A stretch of 64,000 nucleotides of DNA. Source: Chamaecrista fasciculata (taxonomy: Eukaryota > Streptophyta > Magnoliopsida > Fabales > Fabaceae). The stretch is from positions 93,635 to 157,634 of the forward strand of contig QANZ01034935.1 in NCBI GenBank assembly GCA_003254925.1, given 5' to 3'. Shown here piece by piece: positions 32,785 through 46,468 of the stretch. A model generated the notes under the pieces. It was not told where the DNA came from. It saw nothing but the letters and a program-made list of their open reading frames with translations, and made no database searches. The translations under genes and the position numbers were made by a program. Within the stretch, counting starts at the first letter, position 1. Each line of letters begins with the position of its first letter.

Positions 32785-32976
32785 TTTAAAGACTTATGTT
32801 AAGAACGTATTTAATAATCTTAGATATATAAAAAATAGTTAAAAATTTTAAAGACTCATGTTGAGAACATATTTAATAATCTTAGATATATAAAAAATAA
32901 TTAAAAATTTTAAAGACTCATGTTAAGAACATACTTAATAATCTTAAATATATAAAAAATAGTTAAAAATTTTAAC
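32785..32976. repeat. 62-bp minisatellite, three units
   Basis: GACTTATGTTAAGAAC starts at 32791, its second version (GACTCATGTTGAGAAC) at 32853 and the third at 32915, an exact 62-bp period. Each unit continues TTAATAATCTTAGATATATA, AAAAATA and TTAAAAATTTTAAA. Units differ at a few bases only. Confidence 0.85.
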
Positions 32977-33123
32977 TCTATGTATTTGGTTACCTTTCTT
33001 TATATAAGCGAAGGGTATTCACTGTATGGAACAATCATTAATTTTTTTTGTCATAAGTCCTCCATTTAAGAGTAAACACCTAATCACAAAATACTTTCCA
33101 TACTCAAAAGTGAGATTCGATTA

Positions 33124-33627
33124 TGTTAGGATTCAGAGTATTTCCCAACAACCATTCATAGATCAAACAAATATTGACAATGCGGAAAATAGAGAAGAAT
33201 AGATAAACACAAGTAATTTATCGTGGTTCAATAAGTGTGACCTACATTCAATCAAGAACAAAGAACTTTACTATAAAGAATTAGGGTTTACAATAACCTG
33301 ATGAATGAATCACTCTTTAAGTCATACCTCACTCATCTCTTTACTTTATCTACTCTAACTAAGTTTTTCCTAAAAGTCTCTCTTGACTTATCTTGTGAAT
33401 TGTGATGTACTATGATCATCAATCCCCAGCTAACTATTTATAAGCATCTAAAATCCTAGTCCTATAAAGATTACTTAATCTAGACTCATTAGGATAGTAA
33501 GCTCAACTACTTAAATCGTTAAACATATGTTTATCCCCAAATAATTAGCAACTAACTTAATACAAGTCATTACTCAAGATTTCAAAATTTTAACAACTAA
33601 GATTACAATCTTTACATAATCCCAACA
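33124..33627. mobile_element. Possible solo LTR fossil
   Basis: Begins TGTTAGGATT and ends AATCCCAACA, so the ends are inverted (one mismatch) and carry TG...CA. Inside is ATCGTGGTTCAATAAGTGTG, typical text of plant retrotransposon LTRs. No clear 5-bp target repeat is visible and no internal domain adjoins. An old solo copy of about 504 bp; family not assignable. Confidence 0.5.
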
Positions 33628-36255
33628 CTTTAGTTTAAGGATTTACCTTTGTTTTGAATTTGACAAAAGAAGAAAAAAAAATATATAGTCTCTTATATTT
33701 TATTAATTTTTTTAATTAAAATAAAAATGTGCAGTGCAACCTGCTCTTTACTTTGTTTCTGAAGTTTTTTAGTGCCCTAATCACATCAACAAAAAAAATT
33801 GAACATGCATCATTATTTTCTTTAATATTTTTATTTGAATTGTATTTACAATCATATATAGTTTTTTTTTTTTATTGTTACCGCCAATGTAATCATAAGA
33901 AAAAAAATATTAAAAGATAACAACAAAATAAAAAAAAATCTAATAATCATATCATATATATTATAAAAATACACTTAATTCACTTTTCATATGGCAGTAC
34001 TGTTTATTTTCCCTTATTATATTACATTCAATGTGATTTACATTTTTCATTTAAAAAAATTAATGAAATATGATACCATGTTCTTTTTCATTTTGTCAAA
34101 TTTAAATGAAAAGCCACCAAATAGTGAATAAATTAATAAAGATATTTTTGTCACAAAAGATAGAGAATATAATAATTAATTGTTAAAAAAATTTAATTAC
34201 TTTTTATATATTCAAAACTATTAGGTATACTTTAATTAAAATATAGATAAGTTATTAGTAAATCCCACTTAATTAAAATATGACTAAATTGTACTAAGTC
34301 GTGAATATTATTTCAAACCTCGCTTTAAATTTAAATATTTTCTTCAATAGCTATACATAACTTGAATGGCATCTTAGTAAGCTAGAACTCATCATTTCCA
34401 ACATCTCCACGTTCTATTTCTTCATTAAACATTTCATCATTAATTTCTTATTACGCATTTTAATCTTCAAATTAAAGTTATATTTGACTTTATATAATTA
34501 TCTCTCATTGACATCTGTAGTAGTAGCTATTTATAAAAACAATTCTAATACCTTGAAACTTAATTAAGAGTACGATGAAATGAGAGCAACAAAATTTAAA
34601 AGAACTGAAATATTAATTTAACCTCAAACACATTTCACACTGCACAAATTAAACACGATGATGGAAGGGCATGCTGGAAAATATTTTGTGCTTTCCAACA
34701 ACATTATATGACTTCAAAGAATTAGTAGAGACAAAAGTAGAATGTAGTCATATGTCGTTGTATGTCAAGATCAAAGTTATCTAGAAGCAAAGGAAAAAAG
34801 AGAAAAAAAAAGTCGATAGAGATGTTGAATGCTGCATTAATTTGCCCTTCATTCTTTCCAACCATTAATTACAAAGTCAATAATGGCAACGAATCTTATA
34901 GCTTTGGTTTTGTTTAACAAGTGGGTCAAATTTTTCCTTTCTTACTTGTTGGCTTCAATAATAATATCTTTCTTTTGCTTCTCATGCAGGCTTATAAGAC
35001 GTGGAGGATATATAGAAATTGAGTTATCTGGAATTACATGCATCTTTATTTCTCTTTTGTTTTATTGTCCTAATTTTCAGTATTTCGTCTTTAAAATGAA
35101 TAAGAGGAGTGAGAGAAAAGAGAGAACTCCAAGTTAATAAATGTCTTTTTACTCCTTATTCTCTCAACTTTTAATGATTTAGATTTTTTTTTTACTTAAA
35201 ATATCAGTAAAAAACATTTGTAAAAAATTAGAACTCTATATTTTACAAGATTTCATTGACCAATGCATAATTTGCATTGCTCCCAAATTCTTAACGGTTG
35301 TGTCACGTTATTATGGTGGTGCGTCCAGAATACAACAATACATTCAACTAACCCACAACTTCCTCACCTGCGCACTAAATTAATTAATAGTTATCATTAA
35401 TTAATACAAGTTAAATAATTTTTTTAATACGTTTATTGATTCACTTTACCAAAATGGTAGGAGTAATAAATTAAAAAAACTTTAATGCAAACTATGTTGG
35501 GTAACCTACTCGCCAAACTAACCAAAAAAAAAAATCAAAGTTGTGAGAAGCAATATTTTATCAGTTTATACAATTTCTGGAATTTCATTAATATCACGAC
35601 TAATAATTTTAGAGCAATGTTATGCCTAACGTTTTCTACCAAAACAGAAAGAAAAACCAACTCAAGCGACATACCACCATCTCCACACATAATAGTTAAT
35701 GTTGATATTTGTTCTGACCCTCCTTAATTATTCTTATGTCTTTAATATAAATAATAGAAATAAAAAGTACTAATCAAAGAGGGAAAGCAAGTTATTGTCA
35801 CTACTTGATTAAGCGTGATTCCTCATTTTAGCGAAAAGGATGGGTTACGTATTCTGACTTTAAACGCAATGTGGTTGAGACTTGAAGTCACTTATTGTAC
35901 ATGATTTGATGGGACATGCAATATGAATCAGAAGCAAAGATGAAGATAAAGAGATTGAGATTAAACAATTACTGCAATCTTAAAACACTGATTAATATCC
36001 ATTTTGGACATTATAAGGTTGTAGAGATTTACTATATATACTTACAAGCAACAACAGTAAACAAAATAAGCAGAGCTGACAAAAGCACTCGTATATAATA
36101 AAGGGCTCAACACAGAAAGTAAAGTAGGAGCATATTAAAGTTAAACTCAGTGTGTCATATAATAATAACAAATTCTATTCCTATTAGCACTAACAGAATG
36201 TGCCTCCTTTACAATATTATCAGTATGCAAAAGAACAAGTAATTTTCCTCACTCC

Positions 36256-39200
36256 TCAGACTGTGTACGCTTGCTGAATTGTGTCTATATCAAGCCCCTT
36301 CAATCTCACAACCGATTCTACATGACCTTTTAGTGTATGCAATTCTCTCAACCTGCATGCATTTAATATTTAGTGCACAAATTAATACAAGATTGTGAAT
36401 TTAATTATGAAACACTTACCTATTTCAAGCCCAAAAAATCAGAGGATTTTCGTGAAAGGGGGGTGTTTGCTAGAGACTATCATAAAATAACTTAATGGTT
36501 TTGACTTCACTATTTCCTTAACAATAGTATGACATTTATTTCAGACATGATTCCTTGTCAAATAACAATTAGAGATAAAATTGTGTACCTTGCAATTTCT
36601 GCTCTCCTTTTAGCTTCTTCAGCCATTTGATTGAGTTCGTTGAAGTGTGTGCGGTCCGAGAACTTGGCGTCCGGTGGTTGTAATCCATGCAATGTTCTTT
36701 GTGCATGTGCCCATTGAAGTTCCCTTTGTTCCTTTCCAAAGTCCTTTTGTCTTGTGAATGCAATCTAATACATATAAATGAAATTCATATGAGCACATAG
36801 CCAAAAGTTAAGGCCCTGCTGGGATAAAATTACCTCAATAAACTATATAAGTAGTGCTTACCCTCTGCTCAATCACAAGATCCCAAGCCCTACCACTCAA
36901 AGCATAACGAATGAAGAACTTGATGAAATCAAGTGGGATGTAGAAAATGATGTTGTACAACCATATTACTCCAGCCCACCCCCATCCTATTCCTTCAATT
37001 GCAGCGAAACTCCAGTTTGCGTACACCGCGATCAAAGTGGCAATCTGCACGCAGGTTCATCACCTAAGTCATCTTAGGTGCAAGTGAAAAAGAAATTCAT
37101 CTGCCACAGAAGAAAATGGAGAGTTTGGCTTACCAGCTGAGCAACTATAAAAGCAACTATGAGCAATATGCCAGGACGCTCAACATATGACCAGCCTCGA
37201 GACCGAGTCACAAATATAAGGGCCTGACTGATAGTGCTCACTTGAAGATAGATAGCTGAGGCGAGTTTCCGGAAATCATCATGAGCACTTTTTTCAAGAG
37301 TTGCGACCCCAAAATATCGCTGAAAAGTTATCAGGAAAAATGAAATCAAATGATGTATCCTAAACCATCACAAGCAAAATGTAAATTCACAATCAAGGAA
37401 TGCTATGATAGAAAATGTACCGGAAAGAAATTTGTCTTGTATGCTGCCCAAAAGAATATGACTGTCATCATTGCCAAGTAACTTCCAAGCACAACGCCAG
37501 TAGTAAATATCTCTGATAGCTTCCAGCTATCAGGGAGAGGAGACGGTTTTACTCGATCTTTTGAGATTGTCATAATAGTACCTAAATGTCATAAGATTGC
37601 TTTAGGATGGAAACATGTGGAAGACAGTCAGAAGGGGGAACCATCACAAAGAACTGAGATAACAAACCATCATTCAGGATGGCGATGATCAGCACCATGA
37701 AAGGTGGAAAGTCAAACTTCCATATGAGAGCCAGCAACATGAAACCAAGCTGCAACCATGCCAAACAAGCAAAAAGGGTAAGAATACCCGAAGACCGATG
37801 ACCAAAAAATTTTTACCAACCATATAATGCTTGTTAGAACATAGATAATAGTCACAAAATAATTTACATACCACAATACGAATTGTAATTGAGACTGCAT
37901 AAATCTGCAGGAAAGAAGAAACAAGTTATTTAACAGATATTGATTTAGTAAGCAACTGTATTCATCACCCTCACAGACTTGGACTTGAAAAGTGTTACAA
38001 AAAAAGGAAGTTGCGAGGAGATTAAAAGCAGTTTCAGTAGCTCACTGTGTAATTTTTCATTCTCTGGAAGATAGCTCGGCTAGTCAGAACAGCACTAATA
38101 ATAACACTGAGGCCAGGTTCTGTTAAAACAATATCAGATGCACTACGAGCTGCATCAGTTGCATCAGCAACAGCTATACCAATGTCGGCCTTTTTAAGAG
38201 CAGGTGCATCATTCACTCCATCACCAGTCATTCCACATATATGTTTCCTCGCTTGCAAGCGTTTCACAATCTCATACTTGTGCTCTGGCCAAGTATAAGG
38301 AATTATGAATCAAACAGCGTGACAAAGGAAGCTTAAGATACACAATTATTGTAATTGATGATAAATTTTCCATCCCAATGCATGTGAAATTCTATCGGCA
38401 AAACGATCAATTGCCATGATTAACATTGAAGCATACCAGGGAAAACACCAGCAAATCCATCAGCCTTTTCTATCAGTTCATCAACAGGTAAGGCAGCAAT
38501 TGATTCATCCTTATCCTGCCCAAGCAATGCAGATGAGGGATACATGTTGGTCCCCATTCCCAATCGGCGGCCTGTTTCCTTCCCTATAGCTAATTGATCC
38601 CCTGATAAGAAGATGCATAAAAACAAATTTGAAAGTCAGAGCAATGAATTATATTGTTCTGTTGGATCAGATGCACTCCAATTTCACAAAAAAAGTCCAT
38701 TTATTCTGTTGTAGAAGTTTTTGTGATTCCGCCAATACCACAAAAAGCAGAGTCCATAATCCAATACCAAGTGTTTTGTTTAACTGAATCAAATTCCATA
38801 GTGATTCTGACCACTATAAATTACAAGTTTACTTTTCCAATTTCTTTGCCTAAGTTCAGGTATTTCGAAGTCACAAGACAGGATTCAGATTGCTTCAGCA
38901 GTTTGCTCGTATGCAACAGACTGTTCCAAAGCTTCTAAAACATTCATTAGCGTTAATTATTGTACGTAATAGACCTGTAATCATCTTGACATTTACTCCA
39001 AGGTTTAGTGCCCTCCGTATGGTTTCTGCACTGTCATGCCTAGGAGGATCAAAGAGAGGCATGAGGCCAATAAATTGCCATGGGCCTCCAGCACTCTCCT
39101 TCCTTCCATCCGGAACTTCCTGTTGAATGAAGAAAGAAACCAAAGCGGTAATCATTTCAAAATTCTAACATAAAAGTAATACATAGGGATGCAAATTCAT

Positions 39201-41715
39201 CAAATGATCAAGCCAGAGTGCAAGCAATGAACCAATCACCTGGTATGCTACAGCAAGAGATCGTAAACCACGCTCTGCAAACTTATCTATCACTGCATGA
39301 ACTCTGCGTTCAATGTCTGACTTATTGTGGGCAAGATTGAGGATCTAATAGTCAGGTTACACAATCAGAATATGAGATCGAAGAGTAAGAGAAAATTATG
39401 TAACCAATCAATAATATTAAAGTAAAATTACCTGCTCTGGGGCACCTTTGCTTACTCTGTGCATTTTACCATCACCATCAATATAAGTTAAAGCTGTCCT
39501 CTTATCAGTCGGATTAAAAGGAAGAAAATGTACTTCTTGGATACCAGCTCGTGCCTTTCGCAGCAGCAAGTTTAAAAATAAAAATATTATAAAAAACTTG
39601 AATATTGAAGAACTATGACAACAAATAATGGTTTGATTTCTATCACTAACCTCTTTTGGATCAGCCAGCATCCCAACTATGGCAGAATCTATTGCATCTT
39701 GATTCTCAAGTCTTGATGCTCGAGCTGCCATCAAAACAACAGTATCTGGATCCACTCCTTTCGCAAAAACCTTATGGGTGAAAATAAATATAATCAGATC
39801 AAGCGAACATGAAAGAGACAGAGATAATCAGTATCCAACCTCAATAAGATTTTTGTCAACAGTAAGTTTGTTCAATGTTAAAGTCCCAGTCTTATCACTG
39901 CAAAGCACATCCATGCCTGCCATCTCTTCAATTGCTGTCATCCTCTTTGTGATAGCTCCCTGAAAGAATTACAACTGATGGTCCATTATACACATATGTC
40001 AACAAAATATGCTCAAGAGAGACATGCTACGGAACCTAACCAACCTGTTGAGATAATCTGTGAGATCCAATGGCCATGGTCACTGAAAGAACTGTGGGCA
40101 TGGCAATTGGAATTCCCCCGATAAGAAGCACCAGGAGGTTGTCGATCCCAGGACGATACTGTCGGTCTTGAATTGGATACATAACAATAATCTCAATAAT
40201 CATCCCCACAGCAATTGAACATATGCAGAAGTTCCCAATTGCAGTCAAGACCTAAATGACAGCACATAAAAGAACAAATGAAATCTGAATTATGGATGCA
40301 GCATTATGTATGAAGAAGAAAAGGTGACCAGCTGCTATCATATTACCTTTTGGAAGTGACCCACTTGATTAGTGGTATCTACAAGGTGAGCAGCTTTACC
40401 GAAGAATGTGTGCACACCGGTGGCAATGACTACAGCTTCAATCTCTCCTTGTTTGCAGGTAGAACCAGAATACACACCATCACCGGGACCCTTTGTCACC
40501 GGCAAGGACTCACCTGTAAGTGCAGACTGAAAAGCACAAAGCACAAAATATTAGAGAACAAAATAAAGCAGCAATGATATTTCTATATACATAACAAAAT
40601 ACTAGAGAACCCACCTGATCAATTTTCAAAGGATCCCCTTCAAGAAGACGAGCATCCGCGGGTACAATATCTCCAAGTTTGATACTGACGATATCACCAG
40701 GAACCAGGTTTGCAGCATCTTGCTCGTTCCACCTACCATCTCGAAGAACCTTATACAAGATAAAAATGATAAACTATGAGGAAAATGAATTATGGGGGAA
40801 AAGAAGAAAAGAAAAACAAACTGAATTGCAGCAATACTAAATGCACATGGGTATTGAGCTAAAAGACTATTGGCCAGAGAGTAGGTAGCCATTGATATCA
40901 ATGATATGAAATGAAGTAAATGCTAAATTGACACCTTCGCTTTTGGAGCAAGACGAGCCATGAGAGCAGCTGCCGCATTACCCGCGTTGTTTTCCTCGAT
41001 GAAACTAATAGTTGAATTGATGAGAAGCAGAGTGATGATACCCACAAAGTCTTGCCAGTCAGGAGGCTTCCCCTGCATACAGAGATTTTTCAGGAAACAA
41101 TTCAAATTTTCAACAACAGAGACACCACAGGTTCACAAATTTTCTCGGAAAACATTAGGTAGGAGATTTCTGAAAGTTGAAGGTACTCACCCCTCCATTG
41201 GCAAGCGCAATTGCCATTATAGCAGCAGCCTCCATAACCCATGACAGAGGATTCCACATAAAACCCAAGAACTTCAAAAACTTGCTCTCCTGAAAGATAA
41301 TTTCCCAGAAAAGCACAACTTCTTTTACGTGGGATTCAGAGAGAGAGAGAGAGAGAGAAAGTTTGGAAGAAAGTAAAAGGGGGAAGGGGAAGACGAGCTA
41401 TAAACCTTTTTCTCTTCAAGCTTGTTGTGCCCAAAAATGGTGAGTCTCTCCTCTGCTGCAACAGAGGTAAGACCTTCTCTGCTACATCTCAGATTCTCAA
41501 AAACCTCCTCAATGGGTATGTTTTCCTGCATTTCCAAAATAAAAAACCAAAGCCAAACATGAATCAAACAGGCCAATGAAGAGAAGAACACAAAACAACC
41601 AAAAAAAAAAACGAAAAGAAGAAGAAGAAGCAGCTTCAGGTGAGTCATTCAGATCTGTTACCAAATCCACAGCTTCCTTCAGCACAGCCTCCAACACAAG
41701 GGACTTGTCCCCCAT
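36256..41715 (-). CDS. Plasma-membrane H+-ATPase (P3A, AHA4/AHA11-like)
   Basis: The proton pump that energises the plasma membrane, coded in about twenty exons giving roughly 950 residues. Start [18 protein letters not shown] (first exon 41715-41662), then [19 protein letters not shown]. Motifs seen: [11 protein letters not shown] (actuator loop), [13 protein letters not shown] (phosphorylated Asp), KGAPEQ (nucleotide binding), [19 protein letters not shown] (hinge), and ten membrane spans including [15 protein letters not shown]. The C-terminal regulatory region runs through [15 protein letters not shown]-like text (here [19 protein letters not shown]) to QQAYTV; the penultimate Thr is the 14-3-3 site once phosphorylated. 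All key residues are kept and exons join cleanly, so it looks functional. Wording is closest to Arabidopsis AHA4 and AHA11, from memory. Confidence 0.96.
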
Positions 41716-44150
41716 CTCTTCTTCTCCGTCGACTTTCTCTCACTACAAAAGCATTGAGACAGAAAATTAGCAGGCGGTGAGAGGAGGCAGAAGTAGAAGT
41801 AAGTAGATGAAGTGGATAAAGTAGCGAACAAAAAAAAAAGCAGAGGAAAGAAAGAAAGAGATAGGTAAGCTGTAGAACCTAATTATGACCCCAAGTAAGA
41901 GATGAAGGAGGATTGAAAGTTGAAAAAACGGGTGTATGAAAATGTAAACAGCAAAGACCCCAAAGGCCAAAAAGCAAGAAAATAAATGTTGGAGAGGCCA
42001 GAAGTCACAGAGAAAACGATAAGCTCGCTATATCCATGTATGTATATGTATGTATGAAGCCAAACAAGGCTCAAAGCAAGTGGGGGCAATCTTTGCCTTT
42101 GGATTGTGAATTTCGTAAACCAGTAACGGCAGGCAGTCACAAATCAGTGAATCACACACCAACTCACAACTTTGTTGTTTCTTTTTCTTCTCTTTCCTTT
42201 CTTTCTTTCTTTTTTTTTTCGTTGGAAAAAGAAAACAAATTTATGTATTCTTCTTCATTCTTTATTATTGTTACTGCTTACTGGTGTGGTGGGAGTGGGA
42301 TGATGATGATTCATCATCAAAAAATTCCTGATGAAATTCACGAAACCATTACCAGCATTTGCTTAGGAATGAGGAATTAAGGATAGAATAGAATATTTAA
42401 GGTAAATTTTGTTGTTTTCTAAATTTTATATTAATTTTTTAAAATTTTATTTATTTATTGTTAATTAATTTTATTATTTTGATTAACTTTTTTAATAAAT
42501 TAACAATAATCTCTATATATTTTTAATTTAAATTAAGATTTAAGTTTTTTTCATTATCTATTTTACCTTATATATTATTAATTATATAAAATCTATTATT
42601 AGTATTTATTAAAATAAAAAATAACATTTGTACCAAAAAAAATAAAAAACATCGATTAAATATAAAACCTTGAAAATAAAATTAATAATAAATAAGTATT
42701 AGAGACAAAATTATAAATTAATGAAAAGTTTAAAAAATACTTTTATTAATGAATTTGATAATTAATACTTTTACTTCTCGAGGAGCAATTAGAATTTTAT
42801 ATATTCAAAAAAATGTGATTAAAAGAAAAAACCCGTGCAATATGCACGGGTCTCATACTACTTATAAATTAATGAAAAGTTTAAAAATACTTTTATTAAT
42901 ATTTAATAAAAAAATGATTGGATAGAATATATACCTACATGGGAGTCGTATTGCAGCACCACGTGCTTCAGGTTAAAAAGTAAAAACTAGGAGTTTTAAT
43001 AAATCTGGCTTTTTAGAAGTATCCCCCTAAGACATAAAACCTAATTATATATCAACAAATGAAATTGAGATTTTACAATAAATAAATTTTAATAAAGAAA
43101 TGCGTAGCATCTGTATTTATTGACAATAACTCTAGAGCATTAATTATATATAGTCATATGAAGCCATATATTAGTTAAGATTGAACAATATCTTATATCT
43201 CCTTTGCCATTGAATAAATAAAATGCTAAACTATTTATAAATCAAAGATTTGAGTCCAATTAGAAATAGTTAATTTTTTATAAAATGAGCTTAGACCTAT
43301 GAAATAATTGTTCATAGTTAATGATCAACAGTGCTTTCAACATAATTATTTCTAACAAAAAAAAAATTTGAAAACTCAAAAAAAGTTATTTATCAAACAA
43401 TTAAAGTACTCAACTTTCAATGTTAAATTTCTTTTCAATTTTCTAGTTTAGAGTCTCTAATAAATCTAAAACACTAGAAGGCTCCATGGAGAATTATTTA
43501 GACAATGAACAGTTGAACAGAGTGAAAAGTTAAGCAAATAATGTGGAATAAAAATTTTTTTAAAAAAAAACTAAAGGAATCTGACCTGTTTCTATAAATG
43601 AGCTAAATTTTAAAGTCAGGTTGGGGTCATCAACTCATCATAAACAGGTTTCTCTCTATTTGTTTCTTTTTCTAAATTTAAGCAAAAGTAATTTTATATC
43701 TTATGTTATTTTCAACTCATATATCGACTATAAAATTAATTATGCAAGCTAGTAAAATTTCGCAGATACCAAAGGGTGTAATTTTTTATCATTTATTTGA
43801 AATAAAATATCAACCTAAAATTAATTATAATAATTTTATTTTTAAAATAATTAATTATTACTTCTCTCTATTTTTCACTATTCTATATCTAAATCGTACA
43901 TGCAAAAAATTTTGAATCCATATCTTCAGCTAATTAGGAAAGCTTGCTACATGCTAAGGCAAACCTTTTGTTGCTCTATAGTCACACATCATTATTTTAA
44001 AATATTGATAGATAAGGAAAATAATTTTTTTTAAATTAATATCAAAATAATGATGTTATCAGGGTTTTTTTTTTATTTTTATAATAAAAAAAAATAAAAA
44101 AAAAGTCAGATCACCAAAAAAAATTTCCTAAATGGGTGCCACGTTAGATT
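41716..44150. other. H+-ATPase upstream region and AT-rich spacer
   Basis: 41716 to about 42380 is the likely 5' UTR/promoter side of the pump. A two-step 5' leader is plausible because an open stretch with CT and GAAG tracts lies at 41730-41860. From 42400 on, the DNA is extremely AT-rich, with a GC-rich hairpin at 42831-42851 and a ~45-bp direct repeat (42710-42755 and 42862-42906). No gene is seen. Confidence 0.4.
42831..42851. repeat. GC-rich hairpin ACCCGTGCA/TGCACGGGT
   Basis: A perfect 9-bp stem with a 3-nt ATA loop in otherwise AT-rich DNA, followed by CTCATACTACTTATAA. Similar CCCGTGC hairpins sit just before the 3' end of many plant Helitrons, but the CTRR end expected a few bases later is not present. 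It may be a worn Helitron terminus. Confidence 0.35.
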
Positions 44151-44177
44151 TCATTGCTTTTCAATTTTCTCTATCCT

Positions 44178-44273
44178 AAAATCGCAGCATGTGTGCTACG
44201 ATTTTAGTGTTAATGAAATCGCAGCACATCCTGCGATTTCATCAATAATAAATCGCAGCATGTGCTGCGATTT
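44178..44273. repeat. Three palindromic AATCGCAGCA/TGCTGCGATT units
   Basis: Near-palindromes at 44178-44206, 44215-44240 and 44250-44273, each built from AATCGCAGCA and its complement. They lie next to the 3' side of the MULE relic at 44456-46160 and may be its subterminal repeats. Confidence 0.7.
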
Positions 44274-44455
44274 GAGGGGTTCAGGGAACTTTTTTTTGAG
44301 TTAATGTTTAGAGTTTTGGTGTTAGGAATTAGGGTTTTATTATCGGGAGTTAGAGATTAGAGTTTTATTTTTGGGATAAAATGTTTAAGGTTTTAATTAT
44401 ACAACTAAAAAATTAATTATATCAAGTAACAAAATTAATTATATCAAGTAACAAA

Positions 44456-46160
44456 ATTAATTATACAAGTGATCTGTGTCAACCAGGGGTAAATCTATTT
44501 GGAGGGTGGATCGTCTCTCGATTACGTAGATTGGGCGGTGAGAAAAATGTTTCCAATGCATCCTGCGTAGAAGACAATGTTTCTGGTGGATGCATGTAGG
44601 CCTGTGAAAATGTTTATGAACTAGGAGAAGGCATGTCATGCTGTGAGTGATATACAGGAGGCATGTGGTGAACCACTGGATAGTCAGGAACCGTCAACAA
44701 TTCCAGGAAGTCTAAAGTCTGTGAATGGCGGGAAGACGACTCCGGGATGTCTGACGCCGAACGTGCCGAAGAATCACCAGGGAAGTAACCAGAATAATTG
44801 TCGAATGAATCCCTAGGCAGCTGTTGAACTTGCTGCTATGGAACAGATACCCCAAGTGACAAGGCCGGGAAACCAAAAGTACCACCGTGGTCAAATGAGG
44901 CCGGAGGCATCGACGTACCACCACCAAAGTGTCCCGTCAAACCAGAACCAGAAAATGGGGGTGAATCCCTATGCGAATCGTGATAAGGCTGCTTCTGGTA
45001 AGCAGGGGACGACACATGGTATGTATGTGTCGGTGGCTCCTCATGTGCTCGGGGCGGTGACGGCTGATCGTAAATGATATGTTCTGGTTCTCTAGACGAA
45101 ATATGCCCTTGCTGGCACCTCTTGTTTCTAGGGGGTCACTGTGTCGGAGCAATTTCTGGCTCAGGGACGTCTGGCATGGCGGGTGCCTGACGACTGCGTG
45201 CCAACATGTATTCTTGTGCCTCCTGTCCCTCACCTAATGCCCCCCTCACATTAACACAAATACGCCTCATTATGTCGCATAACTCAGACATAGTGGCTGG
45301 TGGATTTTCAAGATGTTGTTCCATCCGGTCCATTTCCTCAACCTGCATGAAGTCCTAAACATAGTGATTATACGACAAAAATATTAAATACATGAACATG
45401 AGAAATTGAATATGATTTACGCACCGCATACATCAAGGATCCACCAATGGGGTCCAGCCATCGCCATGTGATACTCCTGTACCACTCGCCGTACTGAGAA
45501 AGCCTGACTCATTGCCTAGCCGGCTGATCGGAACTATAGACTCTCGTGGGCCAGTTTCGCCAAAACTGTACCAATGGACCATGCCTATCTAGCCAGTCAA
45601 CGTCTATTTGGCCTCTAAGATCTCTCCCGTAGTAGCCCAACTCATCCAAGTTGACTACATCGGTAGGAATGTGCTGGTTCATCCGAAACTGTCTAAGCAC
45701 TCGATCAGGGTGGTGCCACTCGACTACATGCATACATAAGATGGGAACTGAGGACCGCCACACGTTCTGGTTCAGCAAAGTGTGCTTTTATCTACCAGTG
45801 AGGAAAGTCTCGTCCACCTGCACAATCAGTGCGGAAATGCATCGATACATAGTCTGAAAGCCCAGAATGCACGATCAAATTGTGCGTTTGTGTCGTCCAT
45901 GGGAACCGTCTTAAAGTCAGTAAATGTCCCGGGCATAAATGCTTCTGCGGTGTTAAGAAACCGAGGAACACGGGTATACGACTCCTCCCAATCACCGAAA
46001 GCAATTTTAAGTGGTTTATACTTTGTCGCCCATGCCTTTTTATAGCTGACCTGGAACCCAAACTCACTCCACATTATGTGTACAATCTGCTTTCCGGTAG
46101 TCTTCGAGTGGTCACTAACCAGCCCTACAATCCGAGATGCGATGAAGTCTGAATCATGGG
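44456..46160 (-). mobile_element. Internally deleted MULE: transposase plus plant mobile domain
   Basis: Read on the minus strand. About 46150-45790 gives VSDHSKTTGKQIVHIMWSEF, QVSYKKAWATKYK, GDWEESYTRVPRFLN and then QVDETFLTGR, the start of a MULE transposase (Asp in VDETF is the first catalytic Asp). Straight after come WRSSVPILCMHVVEWHHPDR, VLRQFRMNQHIPTD and DLRGQIDVDWLDRHG (45778-45509), the C-terminal part of a plant mobile domain (PMD, as in 'phosphatase 7 long form' proteins). A Pro/Ser-rich tail follows to about 44456. The bulk of the transposase is deleted, and several frame breaks and stops are present. No terminal repeats or target duplication could be fixed. Confidence 0.75.
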
Positions 46161-46468
46161 TTTAGCATGAGTGTTTCAAAAGAGTGTTATATTCTTATTT
46201 TATAAATATTTTTAGATATTTTTAAAATATTATAAAATATAATTTTCTTTTTGTAAAATATGATTGTAATTCTATCTAGTTTTACTTTTGTTATACTACA
46301 ACTTCATTTATTTTATCATATTAGTCAGCAAAACATTCATATTTTTTTTTTAAATATAAATTTATGTTTTATGAATTTATTTTCAAATAAATATTGTCGT
46401 ACTTGTATCTCATCAATTTCAAAATTTGTCATATCCTTTAATTATACTCTTATCTCATGCTAGTTTGN

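Larger units (their letters stand above)
32046..36255. other. Long AT-rich gene desert
   Basis: Four kilobases with no recognisable gene. It holds a 62-bp minisatellite (32785-32976) and a possible solo LTR (33124-33627). Open frames such as 34883-35137 are hydrophobic or Lys-rich and lack family features or splice support. Confidence 0.45.

Noticed and set aside
34883-35137. Small hydrophobic protein
   Set aside because: It lies in AT-rich DNA with no family match, no codon bias and no supporting splice or promoter signals.
40960-41244. Open frames within H+-ATPase introns and on its antisense strand
   Set aside because: They overlap confirmed exons in the wrong strand or frame and have no independent features.
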